NCBI GenBank assembly: GCA_029891345.1
Contig: CM057009.1
Span: 230,259,178-230,323,177, forward strand
Direction: 5' to 3'
Origin: Dryococelus australis
Lineage: Eukaryota; Arthropoda; Insecta; Phasmatodea; Phasmatidae
DNA: 64,000 bases
Shown: in pieces, positions 11,136 through 20,660 of the stretch
How positions within the stretch are numbered: position 1 is the first letter of the stretch
Layout: every line of letters starts with the position of its first letter
Translations under genes and position numbers: made by a program
The notes under the pieces: model-generated
Databases searched by the model: none
What the model saw: only the letters and a program-made list of their open reading frames with translations
Told to the model about the DNA's origin: nothing

Positions 11136-11202
11136 GCGAGCGTGTAAGCCAATGTTGGAATTAGGCATCACATTACGACACTAGGTCGACAGATCCCGAA
11201 AG

Positions 11203-12327
11203 TCTATAAAACAACCATGGGGGATAAGCAGGTATACTTCTCGCCTCCCACCTAGGCAAACCAGGTTCAATTCACAGCTGGGTAACTTAATTTTCGCTTA
11301 TGGTAAACGTGCCAGTTGGTTTTCTCGGGATCTCCTGTTCCCCCCTCCCCCCTTGCGATCCGATGCTGCTCAATTATTACCTCATTTCGCCCTCATATTT
11401 TCCTAAGAACTTGATGTTAAGAACCGCCCAGATCTCTCAACTAAACTACAACAGCCATTTTCAATATTCTTAACCTTGAAAGGTAGCCATGGTCGTGACC
11501 CAACAATTATATCTGCAATCCGGCGACCATACGTATTTTATAGGCACAGGATTTACAAACTCGAAAAACTGTGTTTACCAGCCGATTTCAATGTTCTTAT
11601 TTATTCGACAGCGTACTTACATGCATAAGATACATTGTGTAGACATGCTATATATGTTTATTGAATATATATTATAGATTTATCATTGCAAGTAATTAGT
11701 ATCGTCAGAATTAATTTGTTTTCATTTAGACGTGTGCTAACATGCAAAACAAATGCGATGAGAATATTATGCTAACAATGTCTATTGAATTATAATTTAA
11801 ATTAAATTGGTTTCGATTTGAATAGAGAAACAATAGACAGACTAACTAACTGATATATTCTGCCGCATACAACTGCATAATGAACTTCAAACGTGTTGAC
11901 TGGTGTGATTAGTTGGTTACAGAACGATAAAAGGTCGCAGCAGGAAAGAAACCATTGTTTCAATGCATTGAAAAACCAATTAATACCCCGAAATTCCAAA
12001 CTTTCTTATACAAAGTTGTATAATCTAGTGATTTAGAGAATAGGAAGCTTTAATAAATCGATCAAGATTAGGCCACCCATAAAATCTTGCCGACAGGGCA
12101 ACACAGCAAGTGGACTTATTCACTTTGAATTTTCGTACTATGTAATAAAAGCATGCATATCTCGCGAATAATTATTCAAATTTCAATGATTGATAACTCC
12201 TTGGATTCCCTTTTCAGTTCTCTACGAAATGAGATGTAAATGGATACGATTTAGTAAGTAGTTTTCTAAGCATTTAACCAAAATTCCCAAAAACGAACAT
12301 ATAATAGCAGTACTACTTGTAACATCT
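11203..12327 (-). repeat. right arm of the 1,125-bp terminal inverted repeat
   Basis: Reverse complement of 4913-6037, no gaps, 4 mismatches (pairs 5338/11902 region, 5621/11619 region, 6009/11231 region and 6024/11216 region, each about +/-2). The arm ends at 12327, where family A sequence takes over within a base or two. Confidence 0.95.
11219..11281 (+). repeat. tRNA-like module at inner edge of right arm
   Basis: GGGGATAAGCAGGTATACTT is A-box-like, the middle CTCGCCTCCCACCTAGG resembles an anticodon arm, and GGTTCAATTC at 11264-11273 is a near-consensus B-box. This is a tRNA-derived SINE head or captured tRNA. It lacks a full acceptor stem, so it is not called as a gene. Confidence 0.5.
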
Positions 12328-13292
12328 CTACTGGGCAACGATTCTGAGTTGCTACTAGCTTGATGCAAATCTGGCAGAATTCGCATTGCTCAAATGATGG
12401 CAACAAGGAGAGCAGTGATATAGGAAGCTTGCCAACTCCCAGCTGTTCAAAATAGCTGCACTCATGGACTATGCGGGTATGCTTGTGCTGCAGTGACATA
12501 ATAGTATCCTGTGCAGTTGTGGGCTGTCCGCGCAGGAGATGCTACCCGCCCAAGTAAACCAGTATGGACATAAAGGTGCATTACGATGCACGGCCACAGC
12601 ATAGCAGGCCTGTCAGCTGCACCTGCTGTATCTAGATGGCACATAGCTCACAGATGGTCTTCATGACAGGCTTGTTTGACAGAGAATGATGTTCTGCCCT
12701 CTAGACCATTTGTCACACCATGTGAAAAAGAGTGCCTCAATCAACCAGGGCTCTTAAATGCCGCATAGAGAATGCGCATGCACAAAATAGAGCTTGAGTG
12801 TGGAATAATACTATTACCTACCCAGTGTTACCTCCAACACTTCCCAGAAGATTGGATATGCCGAGCAAGGTATATGATAAATTCAAGTCCATATTAATGG
12901 GAAAATATGAAAAGTTTGACATCATTATTTTGAATGGCACTTAATTATTTTAATTTGAATCAATTTTTGGGGTGCAAAGCACACAAAAATGTGTGGATTG
13001 CACCCCATAGATGCCATAGTAGCTTTCATATTGTTATAAAATATTTTCTTAATTCAAATAAACATATTGCAGTGGGATATTAATAAATTACTGTAAATTT
13101 TTTATTTTTATTCATTCATGTATTAAGGGTTATTATTAAATTTTTGCATATTTTTAAAAAGCCAGCGATTTTTGTTTACTAAGTTAATTTAGAATAAACA
13201 GTAGTATTTTACACAGCTAATGAGCATCACCGAATCATACACCAAATGCCCGGCAGTCAGAACAAGAAGCTTGCAGAGGCCAGGATGTGGCA
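12326..13292 (+). repeat. dispersed repeat family A, copy 1
   Basis: From CTCTACTGGGCAAC to GCAGAGGCCAGGATGTGG, this aligns along about 965 bases with 62682-63644 at roughly 85-90% by eye. Shared blocks include CCCAGCTGTTCAAAAT, GCACGGCCACAGCATAG and GGCTCTTAAATG, plus a terminal AT-rich part with CAAATAAACATA, which includes an AATAAA signal. It has no coding content and could be an LTR or a non-autonomous element. Copy 1 abuts the right arm of the long-TIR element. Confidence 0.75.
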
Positions 13293-14739
13293 CTGCTCTC
13301 TGTTTTAAATATTGTGTTTTAAGGTGATATATGGTGTTCGTGACGTGCTAACCACAGCGACCACATGTCATATTTTGTTTTGTTTATATTTTGTGAAGGG
13401 AAATATTTTGTGAAGGGAAATATTTTGTGTCTTCTTGTAATATTATATTGCCGAGTGGAATATGTTAGCAAAGGTGAGTGCCATGCAAACGAGCTGTGCA
13501 CATAATATTTTCACACGGGTATTAAGGGTAAAAATTATTCTTGTTGACAATTGTGTCATAATATTTTTCAAGTGTTATGTTGTGTTCTATGGTGATGCTG
13601 GCCAAGGGTATAATAAAGCCCTTATATGTAAATGAGATAAGTGACGTGTACACAAATTGTGTACACGAGATACAAGTCAGAAGAAACCTGATCCATTAAG
13701 TGTTTTGCAATGTTGTGACAGATATAGTGTGTTATTTTTAAAAGTGTAATAGTTTGTTTTCTAAATGCTCTAAAGTGCTCACTATAACTAGGTAACACTG
13801 TAGAATATTCTTTAAGCTTTTTTGAGAAGGGTTGGTGCATTTTACGTTCTTGTTTACTTTTTACATGCCTGTTATTGCTTTGGAGGGTGCTACAGATATC
13901 ACGATACCAGTGACATAGTTAACATAATAAACCAAAGACTGGCCAACAGAGACAAGTAATGGTGGCCATGGGCCAACCCGCGCGGTCATGGACTGTTGTC
14001 CACAGACATTATGTACTTGTATCCGAATATCAATAATAATTTGTCATTTTTTCACTTAAATCTAAATTGCAATGTACTTTTATAAATGAACAATGATAGC
14101 ACACACGAATGCGGGACAAGATCCCTACAAACAAGGACACACACACAATGTGAAATCTAACATGTTTAGGTTAGGAAAGGACAGAACTGCACTTCAATTA
14201 TGAATGTGAGCGTGCCATTCACAACTAATTTTTTTTATTTTAAATTTTTTACTATATTATCTAAATTGTGTAATGTAATAATTTTAATCATTATGTGACA
14301 TCTCCGTTGCACTTATCTCATCTTAAATTAGTTTTGTTCTGAATGACAGAACTTTATGTTGTCCCACGGGAATAGGCCCGAGGCACCAAATCGCACGACC
14401 ATGTTCCATTAGTAGCATCTTCGCCTTCCGTGGGTGCCGGTCGTGCGTGAGCCTGCTACGGGGTCGTCAACTTTTAAACAGAACATGTAGTTGCAATAGT
14501 TAATTTAATTTTTCTGGAACATTTAATTGCTTTTCATTGCCCCAGAGTGTGCACCGCCCCACCGTTCAGAACATTTTGCTACATGGCTGAACCATAATTT
14601 TTCATGTAATCTTTTAACAGCTTTGAGCCTTTTTAACCAGTTGAAGAGTTCTCCGAGCTATAGTGGAGATGTAAAAACATACATGCCTCTTATGAGAGTA
14701 ATATGAATTAATAATATTGTTATGAATAAGTTCTGCATA
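13293..14739. other. region between family A and Gypsy coding part
   Basis: Holds a short perfect tandem: a 17-bp unit ATATTTTGTGAAGGGAA 2.6 times at 13386-13429. Composition rises in GC near 14350-14470. It may contain the 5' LTR/leader of the Gypsy fossil downstream, but I could not match it convincingly to the LTR-like region at 18.1-19.6 kb. Confidence 0.35.
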
Positions 14740-14911
14740 CCACAGGAATGGCGTCGGAACATCGAGGGGAGGCCCCACAGTCGTTGGCCTTCACGACTCC
14801 CAAGATTCTCATGCTCTACACCGGCGCCAAACCCTGTAAAACCCATCCTATTTTCCAGCAAAATGGCCTAACCTGTCAACCCCCATCTGTCCTGAAAACT
14901 CCACCACGTCA

Positions 14912-16212
14912 ATGTTTTGCGTGGACTTCAGACCCATCAATCAGGTTACGTGTAGCACGATATCCCCCTACATCAGTGTAAAGTATGCCTTGGGTTCATT
15001 GCGAATCACCAAAATAATGTCTTCGCCAGTCCTGTGCTGCAGTTACTGGCAGGAAGACCGGGAAAAGACCGCCTTTACAGCTCCCGACGGCCGAAGGTAT
15101 CAGTTTTGCGCTATGGCCTTTGGGCTCATGTTCGCCCCTGCCAAATTTGAGAGTATGATGGTTAGGATGTTGGAAGGTCTAGCGGGAGAGTTTATGTTGG
15201 CCTACTTAGATGAAGTGGTGATTTGGTCAGAAACATTGGAAGAGCACTGGCATCAACTCTCCTTAGTGCTTATAGAACTAACGTGCACAGTTTATAAATG
15301 TCACCTGTGGAAGATCGATTTGGAATTTCTAGGCCATGTGGTCTTTGAGTCAAGCAACCGGCCTAACCCCGAACAGCAGGAGCTAATAGAATGCCAACAA
15401 ATGCCGTACACATGGAAACTACTTCGAAAATTCTTTGGCCTGGTTAATTGGTTGCGGGAGCACATTGAGCACTTTGACATTATTACCACACCCCTCACGG
15501 ATTTTTGTCACCACAAAAGTGGTACGTGTGTGGTAGCATGCAAGAGAAGGATTTTCAAGGCATCAAAGAAAATTTCCAGACATGCCCCACACTCACAATA
15601 TTCGACCCAACGCGCCATTTTTATTTACAGACAGACACCAGCCAGGAATGGCTGCATGCTGTGCTATATCAATACGATAAGGTAGGCCAGAAAACTGTAA
15701 TAGATTATTCGAACACCAAATTGGGAATCACTGAACGCAGGCAGAACATTAAAGAAAGTGAATGCTTAGCCGTCATCTGGGCCATGAGGAAATACCGGCC
15801 GTAATTGGAATACAGGCGATTCACACACAGAACGGATAACCACTGCATACTGTGGCTAAACAACATGCATGAAACCCATAGTAAACTCACCTGGTGGGCA
15901 CGAGTATTACAGGCATATGATTTCATAATTGAACATGTTCCCGGGCGGGAGAATGAGCTTTCATATATACTGTGGCAGACTCCGAAACCAGCAGTAACAG
16001 AAACATATTATGTGAAGTGGGATGAAGTGTTGCCACCCATCACACAAGGACCGTGTACCGAGGCACACGTAAACAAAATAAACATTTTGGCAACAGAGGA
16101 GATTGTGTCAGAACTGTATCGAGAAGTCATAGCTATGCGGGAAAATTGTGCATTCTCGCGGAAATCGAAGGAGAATAGCAAGCGAAAGAGAGACTGTAGA
16201 AGGATAGTGTGA
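14912..16212 (+). pseudogene. Gypsy reverse transcriptase and RNase H remnant
   Basis: RT blocks visible: CVDFRPINQVT, the segment EDREKTAFTAPDGRRYQF, the palm region around FMLAYLDEVVIWSET, and LEFLGHVVF. RNase H follows with IDYSNTKLGITERRQN and the Gypsy-typical linker HVPGRENELSY ahead of integrase. Family role: copying element RNA into DNA. Fossil, broken in several places. Confidence 0.75.
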
Positions 16213-16530
16213 AATGGAAAACCACGTGGAAACATGTTCACCACAAGACAACAAGACATTAAGGCTCTAAGTTCATGTTACGTGCAGAGAAAACGTTTTC
16301 GCACATGTGCATGCGAGCTCGACGGCAAGACAACCAGGGGCTGAACAAACAGTGAAAAATGTGAAAAAAAAAATTATTTGGCCATGTTTGACAAACTGAG
16401 TGTGGAACTGGGTTAGACAATGCAACAAATGTAATTTGTTTAAAACATGCAGAATGGGCCACACACAACAACAGCCGATTTAGCAAAAGAAATCATTTGA
16501 CATGGTATTTAGCAAAAGAAATCATTTGAC

Positions 16531-17130
16531 ATGGTGTGTTTAGACTTAATGTCCCCATACCCCAAGTCAACAGAGATCAAGCGGTTTATCCTCGTTATGG
16601 ATAATTTTTCCAGTTGGGTAGAGGCATATAACATCAGTAGTGCACGAACAGGACAAATTGCAAAAGTAATACAAAAAGAATTTTTCATTTGTTGGGGCTA
16701 TCCCAGAGCACTCCTAACAGACAATGGAACACAGTTTATGGGAAAATGCTGGTGAGAATTGCGTACGGGCTGAGGAGTGCGGCACCTTAAGACTGTGGTG
16801 TACCAACCACGGCGTAACCTCGCATAGTGTCATAACCAGTAGTTTAAGGCACAACTCCCGCTCCGTTTGGGTGAGCACCATTACACTTGGGCTAGCAATA
16901 CGCAGTGTGGTGGCTACCTGAAAGCAAATGCCCACCGGCAGCGCTCATACCAGGTCAAACAATATACATCAAAGCCCACCCGCAGTCGTCTGCTAAACAA
17001 GATTTTTGTGGCGGACTTGTGCAGAAATGGATGGGTCCTCATCGATTACTAAAAGAGATCGGCCAGACAACTTAAGTGGTCACAGCTGGCAAGAAAAGAG
17101 TCCAGACACACCAGGACGACATCAGGGTAG
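16531..17130 (+). pseudogene. Gypsy integrase remnant
   Basis: The DDE integrase core is visible as VCLDLMSPYPKS, VMDNFSSWVEAYNISSA and LLTDNGTQFM. Further on, text typical of the integrase C-terminal domain (a CRNGWVLI-like GPY/F context) is seen near 17000-17100. It is closely similar in wording to the integrase fossil at 40.8-41.8 kb, so the two are related lineages. Broken. Confidence 0.7.
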
Positions 17131-18141
17131 CAGCGGAAGAAGTTCCCCAGAGAGACGTGGGAGGTGTCCAAGACAGCCAGGAGGGTCAAGCTCGGAACGA
17201 GCAACGCCCATCAGGGAACGAAAGGGAATGTGGTCCCAGAACCTTCAACTGGTGTAATACCACCTAATGCCGACAAAACTTTAACGCCGAATGCAAAAGT
17301 GTTCTGCAGGAGTCGAGGTCATATCAGCACCACAGTAAAACAGGCCATGGCATCTAATACTGATGGCGGAATGGTGACGGAAGGGGAAAACAAGCTCCCA
17401 ATGTATTTTCGGAGAGAATGGAAACAGATAGGAACCCCATGATGGCGAATGCACTGACGAGCCGCCTGGCACTGTAACAGCAGTGGAAGATGGAGCAGCA
17501 CTTCAGACAGGGGTATTGGAAGCAAACATACAGAGTCCAGCATTGCACAATGCACAAGCATTCGCAGGGATGAGTCCAACGGCCCGCATCGAGGAGTCCG
17601 GCAGTGCCACGCCGACTAGGGGGACCATCTGGGGTGAGGAGCTGGAAGCAACCTGGCACTTCCCCTGGAGATCACGGAAGGGGAGGAACCATCTCCCGCC
17701 GTGATAGCAACAGCTTCAAGAATGGAAGCCAACGATAGTCTTGAGGTCGAGAGCAGGCCCAGCCTACTGTAGGAACCTCAAGAAAGGAGTGTAAGCCTAC
17801 AGGCGCTGTTCTACCAAGTCGCAGCCAGAAACAGAGCTACTGCAGCATTGAAGGAAGAGAAGACATCAACAATGTAGGTAACAGGGAGGGTAGCAGATCG
17901 GCCAGCTCGCTACCACTCTGATGTAAGAAGAGGCGAAGACATCCATGCAGAAATGCACCATCTGCGGTGACACAACAATGCGCCGCAGACGGCAGACCTG
18001 CTTGCAGCAGAAACATGAGGTGAAACTGCTACAGCATAGGAAGCACTACACACTATGTCCTCATCGCAGGGAGCATAGGGGGTGCTCCTGCAGTAAGTGA
18101 CTCATTGGCTACAATCTTTAAAGAAGGGGGTGAGCGAGGGG

Positions 18142-19560
18142 TGATTTGATGTCATTCACTCTCCCCAAGCACGTTTGCCCACTGTCACCGATGTCTGCTG
18201 TGGGAATCCGCACTCTATCAGGAGCTCATGTGCACCGGTCGAGATGGTCATCGCATCAACTACGTTGTTCGAGGCACAATATGAGTGCGGCCAGTGGGGC
18301 CGAAAGTAAGGATGGTATAGTGCCACAGGAATGAAGTGTTGTGCAACGGGTGCAAGGTGGCTGAGCGACCATATGTGCCCACATGCACTTATACAGAAAG
18401 TAGACACTCTGTAAAAGAGTGTTTCATATAGGGGCAGAATATATGACATATTTAAAGAAGCCTAGCCACAGAACGTTAATTAACACAGCCCTATTATAAT
18501 TTACGGTATCCGCAGGCCTCAGTTTCTAATATTATTCAATATTGTACTTTTCATGCTCCACATATTGCATCCACACTTCATTTGATTCAGTGTAATGTGC
18601 ATATAAAAGGGTTCTGTATTTTGTGAGTCTAACCATGTAGCAGATGCAATCAGGTAAGCAATGTGTGTGCGGTTTTGAGAAATTAGTGATGTAAGATAAT
18701 AGTACTTATGGCTTGCCTGCCTGCCAACACCGGCCAGCACGCTGTGCCGGCAAAGTTATTCGTAATACCGTGATTCCAATGTGTGGACGCGCAGATCGAT
18801 GTCGTCGCGTTTCGCACACTCGGGCTGCTCTCACTTGGCTGATCACTAACCATGTCAATGCAATAGAGTAAATACCAGAATCGTTCGTTTTATTAGCCGC
18901 CCGAGATTTTCCACCCCTCTCCGACCCCAGGTTTGCATCGCCTGGGAGGCATAATTTTCACGAATATATTTTTGGCCTCATGCCATTATTGTACCGCATT
19001 ACCTAACCAGCAGGTTTAAGCCCGGCATTTTATGTAAAGTGTCTCTTGATAGAATAGTTTTAAAAAACCACCGATTTATGCAAATTAACTGTGAACATCT
19101 TCATATGATTAGCCTACGGGTCTTTAGTGATGAGGGATGCCACCTTTCCGCAACAGCTTCAAGTAACCTTTCAAATTGTTTTATGTAATATTTTCAGTGT
19201 TTATTCGTCATTTTCTGAACCGGTGTGTGGATCGCCCCGAGTCCGCTGGGTAGTAAGCGTATTTTCAATAATTTCTACTTGAGAAGCAACAATACTTAAA
19301 GATCTGACGGATGCCACCTTTGGCTGTCAGTACACTACCCTGAAACAGGAGTCAGCTCTAACCAAGTAATTGGTATTGTGGTACATGCCATGCCTGGCAC
19401 CCAGGTAATACATCAGAATTCAACAAGTTTTCCTGGAAACGTTCCTACCGCAACTCCAACCTTAATTTACTTCGATTTTGCTCCACCATCCACCATCAAT
19501 CTGTTGGTGCAGTCCACTCTATCTGCTCGGCATTGTCTGCGAATGTGTTAATCCTCATTA
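18142..19560 (+). repeat. LTR-like region downstream of Gypsy fossil
   Basis: Starts TGATTTGATGTC right after the purine-rich tract and contains a good TATA box (ATATAAAAGG, 18601-18610). Blocks shared in the same order and orientation with 27190-28560 include CCCTCTCC..CCAGGTTTGCAT and TATGTAAAGTGTC, then CAGTCAGCTCTACC-like and CATGCCTGGCACCCAGG-like words. The first 280 bases are also related to 63730-64000. Probably an LTR, possibly with leader; ends are not exact. Confidence 0.45.
18595..18612 (+). promoter_or_regulatory. candidate LTR TATA box
   Basis: ATATAAAAGGGTTC context, with a matching ATATAAAAGG at 27411-27420 in the related LTR-like region. Confidence 0.3.
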
Positions 19561-19825
19561 ACCACAGCATTATTATTTCTTACATCTGGATGTACTTGTA
19601 TCTAACAATTTAATGGGTTCTGCAGTAATGAGATTTATCTTACTTAGAAACTAAAGTAAAAACCAGCAGTTTAGTAGACCAGAACAAGGTTTTTTCCGTA
19701 AAGTACATAAATGAAATACACAAGAATTAATGACACTTGCTGCAGATAATTTATTTGTATTTAGATATGTATTTTTGGTGTCATTCTGTGAACCCGAGCT
19801 ATTAAATATTACAAACCTAACACAG

Positions 19826-20040
19826 GGGGTCATGGTGACTAAGGTGTTAGCCTGCTGGCCTCCAAAAAAGGCGACCTGGGTTCAATCACATGCATAGCTA
19901 CTGCCAGATTTCAGCATGTGCGAAACGTGCCAGATGATGCTGCTGGTCGACGGGTTTCCTTGTGGACATTCATTTCCCTACCCTTTCATTCCAGTACTTC
20001 TCCTTGCTTAACTCAATCACCCTAATTGGCTCTCTAAATT
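19826..20040 (+). repeat. tRNA-derived SINE
   Basis: Head: CATGGTGACTAAGGTGTTAG (A-box region), CCTGCTGGCCTCC anticodon-like arm, GGCGACCTGGGTTCAATCAC (T-arm with B-box at 19878-19889). It is followed by a non-tRNA body (GTGGACATTCATTTCCCTAC..). Spacing between boxes fits a tRNA of about 70 nt. No acceptor stem pairing was found, so it is a SINE and not a tRNA gene. Confidence 0.55.
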
Positions 20041-20099
20041 TCACTTTTTAAGAGTAGCCCACATATATTCGCTCACTCACAAACTCAACCCAGATAGTC

Positions 20100-20660
20100 C
20101 TGTCCAAGCAAACACGGGAAATATGGGCCGGGATTGGGCTGGTAATAGCTAGCTGAAAAACTCCGGCCAGCCAATACCGGCCAACTGTCTTATGACGGAA
20201 GCGGCCCGATATAAATATGGACTGGCGGCTAACTGTTGGCCGACAGTGTCAGGCCTGCGACTGCTGGATGTCGTTAAGATGCCGAGACTGCCATGGCTGG
20301 ATATCGCTACGATGCCGTGCCTTCGATGGCTGGATGTCACTACGCTGCTAGACTTGCGACAGCATGATGTCGTTACGATGCAGGGCCTGCGACGGCTGGA
20401 TGTCGTTACGATGCTGAACCTGCAGCTGCAAGATTTCCAAAAAAAAAGCAGTATACCCATGAAAAAAAACCTTATCTTTTGGATAAAAAATTTTAATAAT
20501 TAAGATTCCCCTTTACATATATTCATTTACTTCTCAACAAACTGTATGATATGAAAATTGTTTGCTTACCGAGAGCCTGGTGGCTGAGGTAGTTGAACAT
20601 TCAGCATTGTTGTTCTTCAGTTTAAATTTAAATTATATTATATTCCTTTTAATTTTTCCC
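20100..20660 (-). repeat. tRNA-headed repeat with 33-bp minisatellite, copy 2
   Basis: Reverse-complement relative of 2446-3090. The tail (20105-20250) aligns with 2931-3090 through GACACTGTCGGCCAACAG and GCCGGTAT(C/T)GGCTGG. The minisatellite occupies 20251-20430. The AT body with ATAAGGTTTTT and AAAATTTTTTATC lies at 20440-20500, then CTCGGTAAGCAAAC matches CTCGGCAAGCAAAA of copy 1. The tRNA-like head is barely recognisable here. Confidence 0.6.
20251..20430 (-). repeat. 33-bp minisatellite inside copy 2
   Basis: Five units, four of exactly 33 bp beginning GATGTCGTTACGATG or close variants and one of 30 bp. On the plus strand they read as an 11-residue repeat around LRRLDVVTM. Confidence 0.75.

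Larger units (their letters stand above)
4913..12327. mobile_element. 7.4-kb long-TIR Tc1-like composite transposon carrying satellite DNA
   Basis: Two 1,125-bp inverted arms (4913-6037 and 11203-12327) enclose a 5.2-kb core. The core holds, in order, a tandem array of about 159-bp units (about 6130-6770), a decayed Tc1-like transposase on the minus strand (about 7150-8060), and a tandem array of about 118-bp units (8820-11135). TA lies at 4919-4920 and 12320-12321. If TA is the target duplication the mobile unit is 4921-12319, and the empty site would have been the palindrome AGATGTTAACATCT; otherwise the arms start at 4913. Arm identity is very high while the transposase is dead. The element must therefore have moved with enzyme supplied from elsewhere, or its arms have been homogenised. 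It is unusually large and repeat-laden for a Tc1-like element. Confidence 0.75.
14740..18141 (+). mobile_element. Ty3/Gypsy-like LTR retrotransposon fossil, plus strand
   Basis: Pol parts appear in the Ty3/Gypsy order: reverse transcriptase (about 14912-15500), RNase H (about 15505-16200) and integrase core and C-terminus (about 16531-17130). A GC-richer 3' part without recognised domains follows, then a purine-rich tract (AAGAAGGGGGTGAGCGAGGGG, split here as 18121-18130 and 18131-18141) that could be the polypurine tract before a 3' LTR. Gag and protease were not recognised. The element is clearly broken, with many interruptions, and old. Confidence 0.75.
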
